From 1-14-2-50-31-20 sp965370315 (GTDB lineage: Bacteria; Bacteroidota; Ignavibacteria; Ignavibacteriales; Melioribacteraceae): 26,553 nucleotides of DNA. Shown here in pieces: positions 16,161-23,333 of this stretch (within the stretch, counting starts at the first letter, position 1; every line of letters starts with the position of its first letter). The stretch is taken from the NCBI GenBank assembly GCA_965370315.1, contig CBDUTO010000055.1, positions 1 to 26,553 of the forward strand, written 5' to 3'. Under the pieces are notes generated by a model that searched no databases, was not told the origin of the DNA, and saw only the letters and a program-made list of their open reading frames with translations. The position numbers and the translations under genes were made by a program.

Positions 16161-17675
16161 CATTAAAACTAACTTTTTGGTATCTACAAAATCACCAGCT
16201 CTCATAGTATAAAAATAAATTCCACTCGAAAGATTTGCCCCATCTAAAATTATTGTATGAGTCCCTGCTTGTTGTTCACTATCTATTAGTGTTACGACTT
16301 CTTTTCCAAGAACGTCAAATACTTTTATTGTCACTAAACCAGCATTAGTAACTTGGTATGTGATTTTAGTTGACGGATTAAATGGATTTGGATAATTTTG
16401 CAATAATTCAAATTTTGTTGGCAAATTGTTTTTGTCATCTACACTTGTTTCTCTAGATAAAAATATCGTAGAGGTTGTATCCCAACTATTTATTGAGTTT
16501 TTAATATGTAGCGAAACTAAATATTCACCCCAATCTGGGAAAATATGAATGGGATTTTGTTCTTGACTCGTTGTTCCATCACCAAAATCCCAGTCCCATT
16601 TTTTTGCTCCAAGTGAACTATCAGTAAATTGAATTGAACCGTATCCATCAACTTCATGATATACGAATTTTGCATCTGGCTTATGAATATTCCACAAAAA
16701 ATTTGTCGATTTTGTAACAACCGTATCCCAATATGCATTTGGGGCAGGGCTCCACATTCCGTTGGAAACTCCATAAAATTCATGATTTGCATCAGAAACA
16801 AAATAAGTGTCATAATTGAAGCCCAAGCTTATCAACCGTTCGTTGATTGGTTTACTTCCATAAGTTTCAGGCAATGTAGGGAGACCAAATGGATGCCCAA
16901 CATCAAACGGAACTGTACTATCAACAGTACCATGAACTAGAAACAGTGGAATATTTCCATCTGATGCTTTTATAAGATCTGGACTTTGAATTGCTCCCCA
17001 AAGTGAAATTACGCCCTGTGGATGACTTCCATGTTTTAATGTTGAATTTATAGTATCGAGGGATCCCAAATCAGGTCCATTATTCGAAGCAGGAAAGCTA
17101 TTAGAAATTTCATACGTTTCGGGAGGTCTTTCAGATTCTTCATTCATAAATAAATTATGAAGTGAAACAAATGCACCGGCACTACTTCCAAGTAAATAAA
17201 CATTATTAGTATCAATTCCATAAAGATCTGCATTTTCTTTGAAAAACCGAACTGCCGCACGACCATCTTGAACACCTCTATATACTGCTCTTGTGGAACT
17301 GACAGAACTAGCAAAACTCAAACCTAAGCGATATTGAATTGTTGCTGTAACATACCCTTTTTTTGTAAACAATCTACAAAACTCCATCATGTCGTCGTGC
17401 TCTTTATTCCCTGATACAAATCCACCTCCATGAATACAAATTAATAGTGGACGTAGTTTCAGGCTATCATTCTCAGGAGTAAAAAGATGAAATTTTAAGT
17501 CCTCGGTATGAGTCAAACTCTGACCCTGATATGGATTATTTACTTCTGGCGCACTCGCATATACTCCATCTGCAATTATTTGCTGATAATTGAAAAGGGA
17601 GTCAGTGTAGCGGTTAGAATCTTGAGCAAATAAAATGGAAGAAAAAAGCATAAAGAAAATAGTTGCTATCAACAT
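16155..17675 (-). CDS. Secreted alpha/beta-hydrolase (carboxylesterase type) with PKD domain and T9SS sorting domain
   Basis: 506 aa from ATG 17675, which has GGAGG five bases upstream; a TTG four codons earlier (17687) is the less likely start. After a signal peptide (1-18, ending LFAQ), residues 75-330 form a hydrolase of the carboxylesterase/BD-FAE type: oxyanion hole IHGGGF (81-86), nucleophile S165 in LLGSSAGAF, D252 in HGTVDSTVPF, H298 in DANHEFYG. Residues 338-405 are a PKD domain (WDWDFGDGTTSQEQNP). Residues 424-506 are a type A T9SS sorting domain (LLQNYPNPFNPSTKITYQV to TKKLVLMK). The likely role is a surface or secreted esterase acting on carbohydrate or lipid esters; substrate unknown. 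Confidence 0.88.
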   Translation of the reverse strand: MLIATIFFMLFSSILFAQDSNRYTDSLFNYQQIIADGVYASAPEVNNPYQGQSLTHTEDLKFHLFTPENDSLKLRPLLICIHGGGFVSGNKEHDDMMEFCRLFTKKGYVTATIQYRLGLSFASSVSSTRAVYRGVQDGRAAVRFFKENADLYGIDTNNVYLLGSSAGAFVSLHNLFMNEESERPPETYEISNSFPASNNGPDLGSLDTINSTLKHGSHPQGVISLWGAIQSPDLIKASDGNIPLFLVHGTVDSTVPFDVGHPFGLPTLPETYGSKPINERLISLGFNYDTYFVSDANHEFYGVSNGMWSPAPNAYWDTVVTKSTNFLWNIHKPDAKFVYHEVDGYGSIQFTDSSLGAKKWDWDFGDGTTSQEQNPIHIFPDWGEYLVSLHIKNSINSWDTTSTIFLSRETSVDDKNNLPTKFELLQNYPNPFNPSTKITYQVTNAGLVTIKVFDVLGKEVVTLIDSEQQAGTHTIILDGANLSSGIYFYTMRAGDFVDTKKLVLMK

Positions 17676-17792
17676 AACATCCTCCAAAGATTAAACATAT
17701 TTATCTATTTGAAATATTATACAAATTAACTTTTTCTATTATGTAATATATAAAATTAGGAGATAATAGGATGCGATTAATATAAATCTTTT

Positions 17793-17822
17793 TGGAAACT
17801 TTTATTGACATTATAGTTTCCA
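17793..17822. promoter_or_regulatory. Operator O1 of the TetR-family regulator
   Basis: A 30-bp inverted repeat: left arm TGGAAACTTTTA (17793-17804), right arm TTATAGTTTCCA (17811-17822), 6-base spacer. The spacer is exactly TTGACA, the -35 box of the operon promoter. Arm and spacer lengths equal those of O2. Inferred to be bound by the regulator encoded at 17862. Confidence 0.8.
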
Positions 17823-17833
17823 TACATTACATT
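17805..17833 (+). promoter_or_regulatory. Promoter of the TetR-efflux operon
   Basis: TTGACA (17805-17810, perfect -35) and TACATT (17828-17833, four of six matches to -10) are separated by 17 bases. The -35 box fills the spacer of operator O1, and the -10 box touches the left arm of O2. Repressor bound at either site should block RNA polymerase. Confidence 0.65.
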
Positions 17834-17862
17834 GGAAACTATAAAAACAATTATAGTTTCCA
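17833..17862. promoter_or_regulatory. Operator O2 of the TetR-family regulator
   Basis: TGGAAACTATAA (17833-17844) and TTATAGTTTCCA (17851-17862) form a perfect 12-bp inverted repeat around the 6-base spacer AAACAA. It starts 40 bases after O1, and its last base is the A of the regulator's ATG. O2 also leaves almost no room for a Shine-Dalgarno sequence, so the regulator may be translated weakly or from a leaderless-like mRNA. Confidence 0.8.
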
Positions 17863-18470
17863 TGATTAAAGAAGAAGAAAAAATAATTTCATACGCCACA
17901 AATCAGTTTCTAGAAAACGGATTTTACAAGACCAGTATGGATCAATTAGCTAAAGGGATGAAAATTAGCAAAAAAACCATTTATAAATTTTTTCCATCCA
18001 AAATTTCACTGCTAGAAATAGTACTGCTTACATTTCAAAAGAAAGTTAGAAGCGAATTGGACGAAATTGTTGATAGCGATAAATGTTTAATTGAAAAACT
18101 AAAATTAGTAGGAGCCTTTTTTGCAAAATTTTCATTGAAAATAAATAAAAATCTCCTTAAAGATTTTTTTAACCATCAACCAGAATTGTGGACTAAGGTT
18201 GATGAATTTAGAACATCTGTGATTGAAGATATTTGGGGGAAGCTTATTAATCAGGGAAAGAGAGAGGGTTTGATTATTGATAAACCGAATAAATTAATTA
18301 TTACAATTATCTTATCTGCCTTGAAAGGAGTAATTAATCCAACATTTTTGATACAAAACAATATCTCAACAAATGAAGCCTTTAATGAAACTTTCTCAAT
18401 TATTATTAATGGAATACTCACAGAAAAAGGCAAAGCAGAATTTGAAAAACAAGAAGGGAATAAGAAATGA
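17862..18470 (+). CDS. TetR-family transcriptional regulator of the efflux operon
   Basis: 202 aa from ATG 17862. An upstream TTG at 17832 would lie inside the promoter/operator, so I reject it. The N-terminus is a typical TetR DNA-binding domain: TNQFLENGFYKTSMDQLAKGMKISKKTIYKFFPSK (key positions T24-S25 to K47), with the recognition helix around ISKKTIYKFF. The C-terminal 140 residues are the ligand-binding/dimer region, which carries no recognisable specificity. It overlaps the HlyD-type gene by 4 nt (ATGA). Two 30-bp operators lie at its promoter, so it probably represses its own operon until an effector binds. Confidence 0.9.
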   Translation: MIKEEEKIISYATNQFLENGFYKTSMDQLAKGMKISKKTIYKFFPSKISLLEIVLLTFQKKVRSELDEIVDSDKCLIEKLKLVGAFFAKFSLKINKNLLKDFFNHQPELWTKVDEFRTSVIEDIWGKLINQGKREGLIIDKPNKLIITIILSALKGVINPTFLIQNNISTNEAFNETFSIIINGILTEKGKAEFEKQEGNKK

Positions 18471-19432
18471 AAAAAGCGACATTATCAACAATACTACTCG
18501 TAACTATTGTTATATTTTCATGTGGCGATAACAACAACAGTCGGCTTGAGTATTCTGGAACAATTGAAAACACAGACTTGATGGTTAGTTCGCAATTGCC
18601 AGGTAAAATTGAGTCTCTATTTTTTGATGAGGGAGATATTGTATCAAAAGGTGATACATTAGCAATTATTGAGCACGAAAAGTTGGATTTACAACTTGCA
18701 CAAGCAGAAGCCCAAAAACGTGGTATTTTAGCACAGTTAAAAATGTTAAAAAGTGGAGCTAGAAAAGAAGATAGAAAATTAGCAAGCGAATCACTTATTC
18801 AAGCAGAATCAGCTTTCAAAGTTGCAAAATCAAATAAAGAGAGAATGACTAAACTATTTGAAAGTGAGTCAATTACCCCAAAACAATATGACGATGCTAT
18901 GCTCGGTTACGATGTAGCTCTTTCACGATATAATTCTGCTAAGGAGAGTGTTTTAAAAAGCACTTCAGCTCGTCCAGAGCAAATAGAACAACTAATGGCA
19001 AATTTGGATCAATCAGAAGCTGCAATAGGTTTGATAGAAAAAAGCATTAACGATTGTTATATTACTGCAGCCATATCAGGGCAAATAGTAAATAGATTTG
19101 TTGAAAAAAGCGAAATAGTATCATTTCTTTCATCCCTCTTTAAAATTATTGATTTAACTGATTCTGAACTCACAATTTATGTAAATGAAGTGGACTTAGC
19201 TTATATACAATTAAAACAAGATGTTAGCATTACTATTGATGCTTACACTGATAAATCATTTTCTGGAAATATTTCATTTATATCGCCAGAAGCTGAATTT
19301 ACTCCTAAAAATATTCAGACAAAAGATGAGCGAACAAAACTTGTTTTTGCTGTTAAAGTAAAAATTGATAATCCAGATAAAATATTAAAACCTGGAATGC
19401 CTGCGGATGCGGTGATAGAATTAAAAAATTAA
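18467..19432 (+). CDS. HlyD/membrane-fusion lipoprotein of an ABC efflux pump
   Basis: 321 aa. The signal ends IFSC with C19 as predicted lipidated Cys. Mature domains: a biotinyl-lipoyl half (SSQLPGKIESLFFDEGDIVSKGDTLAIIE, about 44-72), an alpha-helical hairpin rich in Ala, Glu, Gln and Lys (about 74-195), the second lipoyl half (CYITAAISGQIVNRFVEKSEIV, about 200-220) and a beta-barrel domain. This layout matches YbhG/YhiI-type adaptors that join ABC-2 exporters to TolC. Translation is coupled to the regulator (ATGA). Its TAA overlaps the first bases of an (AAAAGATT)6 tandem repeat. What follows is not the ATPase, as expected, but an inserted four-helix-bundle gene. Confidence 0.9.
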   Translation: MKKATLSTILLVTIVIFSCGDNNNSRLEYSGTIENTDLMVSSQLPGKIESLFFDEGDIVSKGDTLAIIEHEKLDLQLAQAEAQKRGILAQLKMLKSGARKEDRKLASESLIQAESAFKVAKSNKERMTKLFESESITPKQYDDAMLGYDVALSRYNSAKESVLKSTSARPEQIEQLMANLDQSEAAIGLIEKSINDCYITAAISGQIVNRFVEKSEIVSFLSSLFKIIDLTDSELTIYVNEVDLAYIQLKQDVSITIDAYTDKSFSGNISFISPEAEFTPKNIQTKDERTKLVFAVKVKIDNPDKILKPGMPADAVIELKN

Positions 19433-19478
19433 AAGATTAAAAGATTAAAAGATTAAAAGATTAAAAGATTAAAAGATT
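19431..19478. repeat. Tandem repeat, six copies of AAAAGATT
   Basis: Six uninterrupted 8-bp copies starting at the stop codon of the HlyD-type gene and running into a poly-A stretch. It is complementary to AATCTTTTAATC at 19929-19940, so the two sides of the four-helix-bundle gene can pair in the transcript. Confidence 0.9.
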
Positions 19479-19545
19479 AAAAAAAATTTAGCGATATTGG
19501 GAAAAAAGCAAGAAAGATTACATTATCTATTGAAATGAGATTAAA

Positions 19546-19923
19546 ATGAAAATTGAAAGATTTGAAGACTTAAAAGTTTGGCAACATTCTAGAACACTTG
19601 TTAGTAGTATTTATGGACTTACATCAAACAATTCTTTTTCTAAAGATTACGGATTGAAGGATCAGATACAACGAGCTTCAATTTCAATAATGAATAATAT
19701 AGCAGAAGGCTTTGAAAGAGATAATAATAAGGAATTTATTCGATTTTTAACATATTCCAAAGGTTCAGCAGGTGAAGTTCGATCTCTTTTATATGTTGCT
19801 CAAGATTTGAAGTATGTATCAGATGAAGAGTTCCAAAATGCATATGACTTGTCCGTAGATATAATTAAACAAATAGCCAATTTTATAAAATATTTAAGGA
19901 AGCAGAATTCAGATCAAAAGTAA
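19546..19923 (+). CDS. Four-helix-bundle protein (23S rRNA intervening-sequence protein family)
   Basis: 125 aa. It shows the family layout: start 'FEDLKVWQHSRTLVSSIY', a middle 'LKDQIQRASISIMNNIAEGFERDNNKEFIRFLTYSKGSAGEVRSLLYVAQDL' (key: ASISIMNNIAEGFER and GSAGEVRSLL) and a helical C-terminus. In many bacteria such proteins are encoded in intervening sequences of 23S rRNA or as stand-alone genes; they form pentamers and no activity is proven. Here the gene sits inside an efflux operon, flanked on the left by (AAAAGATT)6 and on the right, directly after its stop, by AATCTTCAATCTTTTAATCT. This is typical of an inserted cassette. No part of the pump is known to need such a protein. Confidence 0.88.
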   Translation: MKIERFEDLKVWQHSRTLVSSIYGLTSNNSFSKDYGLKDQIQRASISIMNNIAEGFERDNNKEFIRFLTYSKGSAGEVRSLLYVAQDLKYVSDEEFQNAYDLSVDIIKQIANFIKYLRKQNSDQK

Positions 19924-19941
19924 TCTTCAATCTTTTAATCT
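19922..19941. repeat. Right flanking arm complementary to the AAAAGATT repeat
   Basis: AATCTTCAATCTTTTAATCT follows the stop codon of the four-helix-bundle gene. Its core AATCTTTTAATC (19929-19940) is exactly complementary to GATTAAAAGATT in the left repeat (for example 19435-19446). With one mismatch and one gap, the match extends to about 20 bases. Confidence 0.8.
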
Positions 19942-19955
19942 GGTAATTTTTCAAA

Positions 19956-20867
19956 ATGATAAAAATTGAAAACCTACATAAAAGCTACAAAGATGTAAAA
20001 GCTGTAAGAGGCATTTCCTTAAATATTGAAAAGGGAGAGATGTTTGGAATTATTGGTCCAGATGGCGCGGGTAAAACTACTACTATTAGAATTCTCTGTG
20101 GTTTAATAAACTATACCTCTGGTGAAGCTTTTCTTATGGATAAGGAAATCAATAACCATCGTTCTGATATTCAAAAAAACATTGGTTATTTATCGCAAAT
20201 ATTTAGTTTGTATGGCGACTTGACAGTTGATGAAAATATTGAGTTTTTCGCAAATATTCATAATATTACAGATTTTAAAGAGCGTGCAGATGAACTATTA
20301 ACATTTACCAATCTAATCTCATTTAGAGATAGATTGGCAAACAATCTCTCTGGAGGAATGAAGCAAAAGTTAGCTCTTGCATGTAGCTTAATCCATAAGC
20401 CTAAAATCCTATTTTTGGATGAACCAACAACTGGTGTCGATCCTGTTTCAAGGCGAGACTTTTGGAAAATTCTTGCAAACCTTAAAAAGGAAGGCATAAC
20501 GATTGTTCTTACAACTCCATATCTCGATGAAGCAGAAAGATGCACAAGAGTTGCTTTTATGAATGAGGGTGAAATAATGGATATTGGAACTCCTGCAGAA
20601 TTAAAAGCCAAAATGAAAGGCGAAGTGTTAGAACTTGTCTGCTCAGAAATTAAAAGAGCTGGAGAAATTATTAAAGAGAATTTTGATTTTGACATTCAAT
20701 TGTTTGGAGATAGAATCAATATTGTAATAAATAGCTTTGAAAGTGATTTTTCTAAAATAGAAACAGTTCTGACAGAGCAGTCAATTAGTATTATTGAAAA
20801 AAGGATTATTACTCCAACATTGGAAAATCTATTTATTTATATGATGAAGCGAGCAGGTAATTATTAA
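19956..20867 (+). CDS. ABC efflux ATPase 1 (YbhF N-half/CcmA-like)
   Basis: 303 aa. Walker A GPDGAGKTT (34-42), Q-loop Q81, signature LSGGMKQ (131-137), Walker B ILFLDEPTTGVDP with D155/E156. The H-loop reads TTPYLDEAERC, so P188 stands where the switch His is expected. Loss of the His in the first ATPase half also occurs in two-domain relatives of the YbhF/RbbA group, as I remember them, so this ATPase may be the less active partner of the second ATPase (23S-type H192). 'GPDGAGKTT' is typical of this half. It follows the inserted cassette by 32 bases and is separated from tolC by 235 bases of repeats. Confidence 0.88.
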   Translation: MIKIENLHKSYKDVKAVRGISLNIEKGEMFGIIGPDGAGKTTTIRILCGLINYTSGEAFLMDKEINNHRSDIQKNIGYLSQIFSLYGDLTVDENIEFFANIHNITDFKERADELLTFTNLISFRDRLANNLSGGMKQKLALACSLIHKPKILFLDEPTTGVDPVSRRDFWKILANLKKEGITIVLTTPYLDEAERCTRVAFMNEGEIMDIGTPAELKAKMKGEVLELVCSEIKRAGEIIKENFDFDIQLFGDRINIVINSFESDFSKIETVLTEQSISIIEKRIITPTLENLFIYMMKRAGNY

Positions 20868-20875
20868 AAGATGAC

Positions 20876-20978
20876 GTCATTGCGAGGAGTCCAGTGTTTT
20901 TGGACGACGTGGCAATCTACAGAAGATTGTACCGTAGGGACTCTTAAAGAGCTTTACTCGATAAATCGGGAACGCAAT
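20876..20978. repeat. Dispersed GTCATTGCGAGGAG-type element
   Basis: GTCATTGCGAGGAGTCC (20876-20892) and GGACGACGTGGCAATCT (20902-20918) form an imperfect hairpin. The region starts with ATTGCG (20879-20884) and ends with its complement CGCAAT (20973-20978). A related sequence (GTCATTCTGAGGAG) is at about 26332-26345. No coding potential. Confidence 0.6.
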
Positions 20979-20994
20979 AACAGAATAAAAAAGC

Positions 20995-21071
20995 ATGTCA
21001 TTCCCGAATGATCTTATCGTAAATCTCATAATATCTAAAAGATTCCCGCTTTAAACATGCGGGAATGACAT
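20995..21071. repeat. 77-bp inverted-repeat element upstream of tolC
   Basis: Perfect 12-bp ends ATGTCATTCCCG (20995-21006) and CGGGAATGACAT (21060-21071). The right part contains the hairpin ATTCCCGC/GCGGGAAT, the same as in the element at 3513-3586. It lies 32 bases ahead of the TolC-type gene, so any mRNA structure could affect its translation. Confidence 0.75.
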
Positions 21072-21102
21072 TGAATTTAACAGAAGCAAAAACGAGATAA
21101 AT

Positions 21103-22401
21103 ATGAAAAAAACAATTTTAACCATTCTTGCAGCCGTAACGATTGTTATTGGACAAACTGAGCCTCTAAGCATTCATAAAAGTTTGCAAATTGGGTTGAA
21201 TTCGAGCAAAGAGGTTCAACTTGCTAATTCAGACACACTAATTTCTGATGCACAACTAACAAATGCGTGGTCTAATCTTTTGCCAAAAGTATCAGTTGGC
21301 TTAAATTATAATCATCTATCGGCGATGCCAATTCAGATGAATCTTGCTCTTCCTTCGTCAAGTAGCGATGGTTCTCTCGATGCGTTATATGCAAATGCAA
21401 CTATTGAGCAACCGTTATTTACTGGATTTAGATTGCTCTCAATTAAGAATGCATCTGAGTTAAATAAAAAAGCATCTATTATTGAAAACAGTAATGTTAA
21501 AAACAACAAAGCCTTAGAAATTCATGAAGCATTTTGGAATTACAGCAAAACCTTAAAATTTATTGAGGTATTAGAGGAGAATTTGAACTTAATTAAATCA
21601 CAAATGAAGAATGTTCAAAACTTTGTTAAAACTGGGATAGCTACACGAAACGATTTATTAAAGCTACAAGTTGCTGAAGCAGATATAAAATCTAAACTAA
21701 TTGATGCTAATAATTTATCCAAAGTTGCACAGGCTAATTTTAATAGAGTAATTGGGTTAAAGATAAACAATAATACTCAAATTGCAGTGGATGAATACAC
21801 CGAAGAAATTATTGATTTCAATTTTGATACGATTATGAACGAAGCTTTAAATTCCAGATTGGAATTACTGGCTAATAATCTCAGAATCCAGGCAGCAGAT
21901 GAAAAAATAACAGCAGCAAAATCAACTTGGTTTCCACAAGTAAGTGCATCTGCATCGTATAATTATCTAAAGCTAGATGGCTCTACACTTTTAAGTGATG
22001 AAGCCAATAACTTTTGGATGGTCGGTGTAGGAATGAAATGGAATATTTGGGACTGGTGGAAAACATCGTCAAATGCAACAATTGCAGAGGAGCAACATTT
22101 CCAGATTGATGTTTCAAACAAAATGTTGAAAGAGAAGATTGAAATAGAAGTCTATTCTAACTTTTTAAGTCTGCAAAGCGAAGCTAGCAAAATTGAGCTT
22201 AACAAATTGCGGGTTGAATCAGCAAGAGAGAATTTTAGAATTATCAACGATAAGTTTAACTCCGAGGTGGCAACATCAACTGAGCTATCTGAAGCCAGCA
22301 CATTATTGGCAGAGGCAAAGATAAAACTTATCACTTCCTCAATTAATTACAAACTTGCTCGCATAAAATTAGAGAAATCTATTGGAAGGAAGATTTACTA
22401 A
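21103..22401 (+). CDS. TolC-family outer-membrane efflux protein
   Basis: 432 aa with signal peptide MKKTILTILAAVTIVIGQ. The sequence shows the two-fold helical repeat of outer-membrane efflux proteins. First half: 'LSIHKSLQIGLNSSKEVQLA', 'LLPKVSVGLNYNHL', 'EQPLFTGFRLL', 'VQNFVKTGIATRNDLLKLQVAEADIKSKLIDA'. Second half: 'RLELLANNLRIQAADEKITAAKSTWFPQVSASASYNYLK', 'WNIWDWWKT' and 'STELSEASTLLAEAKIKL'. It would form the trimeric outer-membrane channel for the adaptor and ABC pump. Its placement between the two ATPase genes is unusual. Its TAA overlaps the ATG of the second ATPase by one base (TAATG). A repeat element lies directly upstream. Confidence 0.92.
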   Translation: MKKTILTILAAVTIVIGQTEPLSIHKSLQIGLNSSKEVQLANSDTLISDAQLTNAWSNLLPKVSVGLNYNHLSAMPIQMNLALPSSSSDGSLDALYANATIEQPLFTGFRLLSIKNASELNKKASIIENSNVKNNKALEIHEAFWNYSKTLKFIEVLEENLNLIKSQMKNVQNFVKTGIATRNDLLKLQVAEADIKSKLIDANNLSKVAQANFNRVIGLKINNNTQIAVDEYTEEIIDFNFDTIMNEALNSRLELLANNLRIQAADEKITAAKSTWFPQVSASASYNYLKLDGSTLLSDEANNFWMVGVGMKWNIWDWWKTSSNATIAEEQHFQIDVSNKMLKEKIEIEVYSNFLSLQSEASKIELNKLRVESARENFRIINDKFNSEVATSTELSEASTLLAEAKIKLITSSINYKLARIKLEKSIGRKIY

Positions 22402-23333
22402 TGCACTCAATTGAAGTTAAAAAGCTACGCAAAGAGTTTGGCGATTTTACAGCAGTAAATGATATTTCATTCAATGTGAACTCCGGTGACATTTTTGGAT
22501 TTCTAGGAGCAAACGGTGCTGGTAAAACTACTGCAATAAAAATGATGTGCGGAATTCTTGAGCCAACTTCTGGCGATGCAATTGTGGATGGATTCAGTAT
22601 TGCAAAGGATCCGAGCAACGTAAAACTAAATATTGGATATATGTCGCAAAGATTTTCACTTTATAACGATTTAGCCGTTGGAGAAAACATTAACTTTTTT
22701 GGTGGAGTTTATGGTCTATCGGGAAAAGAACTTGAAAAAAGGAAATACTTGGTTCATTAAATTGCAAATCTAAAAAATGAAGAAAAAATATTAACAGGCT
22801 CTTTGCCTGGTGGAATAAAGCAACGGCTTGCACTTGGAACAGCGGTAATTCATAAACCCAAAATAGTTTTTTTAGATGAACCAACAAGTGGTGTCGATCC
22901 AATATCACGCCGAGCTTTCTGGGAGCTAATTCAAAATCTCTCATCCGAAGGAGTTACAGTTTTAGTAACAACTCATTATCTGGAAGAAGCCGAGTATTGT
23001 AACGACATAATTTTGATGGAAGCTGGAAATATAATTGCTAATGGTTCATCCAAAGAGATGAAAGAGAAATATCTTAAAAATGACATTCTTGAAATTGAAT
23101 GTAGTGATGTAATAACTGGTCTTGAAATACTTGAAAAACAAAGTTTTGTTGAAGAAACATCCATTTTTGGAAACAATATTCATATAAGTATAAATAAAAC
23201 CCTAAAAGAATTAAATGAGATAAACACTTTACTTAAGGGAAACAACATAGAAGTATTACGTGTTCAAAAAATTGTTCCTACACTCGAAGATGTATTTATT
23301 CACCTTTTAGAGAAGAGGCGAAATGTTAAATAG
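22401..23333 (+). pseudogene. ABC efflux ATPase 2, interrupted by an in-frame TAA at codon 120
   Basis: Read through, this is a 310-codon ABC ATPase. Walker A is GANGAGKTT (36-44), Q-loop Q83, signature LPGGIKQ (135-141), Walker B IVFLDEP (D159/E160), H-loop His H192. After KRKYLVH the frame reads TAA (22758-22760) and then continues in the same frame as IANLKNEEKILTGSLPGG. No frameshift is involved, and the two pieces join exactly as in intact homologues. The first piece (119 aa) has Walker A but no signature or Walker B. The second can only start from TTG 22803, which is inside the signature. A single base change (for example AAA, CAA or GAA to TAA) would restore it. It is either a recent nonsense mutation, a sequencing error or a site of read-through; other genes here stop at TAA normally. 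The 3' end overlaps permease 1 by 11 nt. Confidence 0.85.

Noticed and set aside
17832..17861. N-terminal extension of the TetR regulator from TTG 17832
   Set aside because: These bases are the promoter and operator O2, and the extra ten residues are not part of a TetR fold.
19431..19478. CRISPR array
   Set aside because: The 8-bp units are directly adjacent with no spacers, and no cas genes are near.
22758..22760. Alternative genetic code (TAA as sense)
   Set aside because: Several intact genes in the window end in TAA at the expected family length (for example livF, livG and permease 1).
22401..23333. Frameshift or two separate genes as the explanation for the split ATPase
   Set aside because: Both parts are in the same frame and join without loss; a single TAA codon separates them. 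The second part has no usable start before its signature motif.
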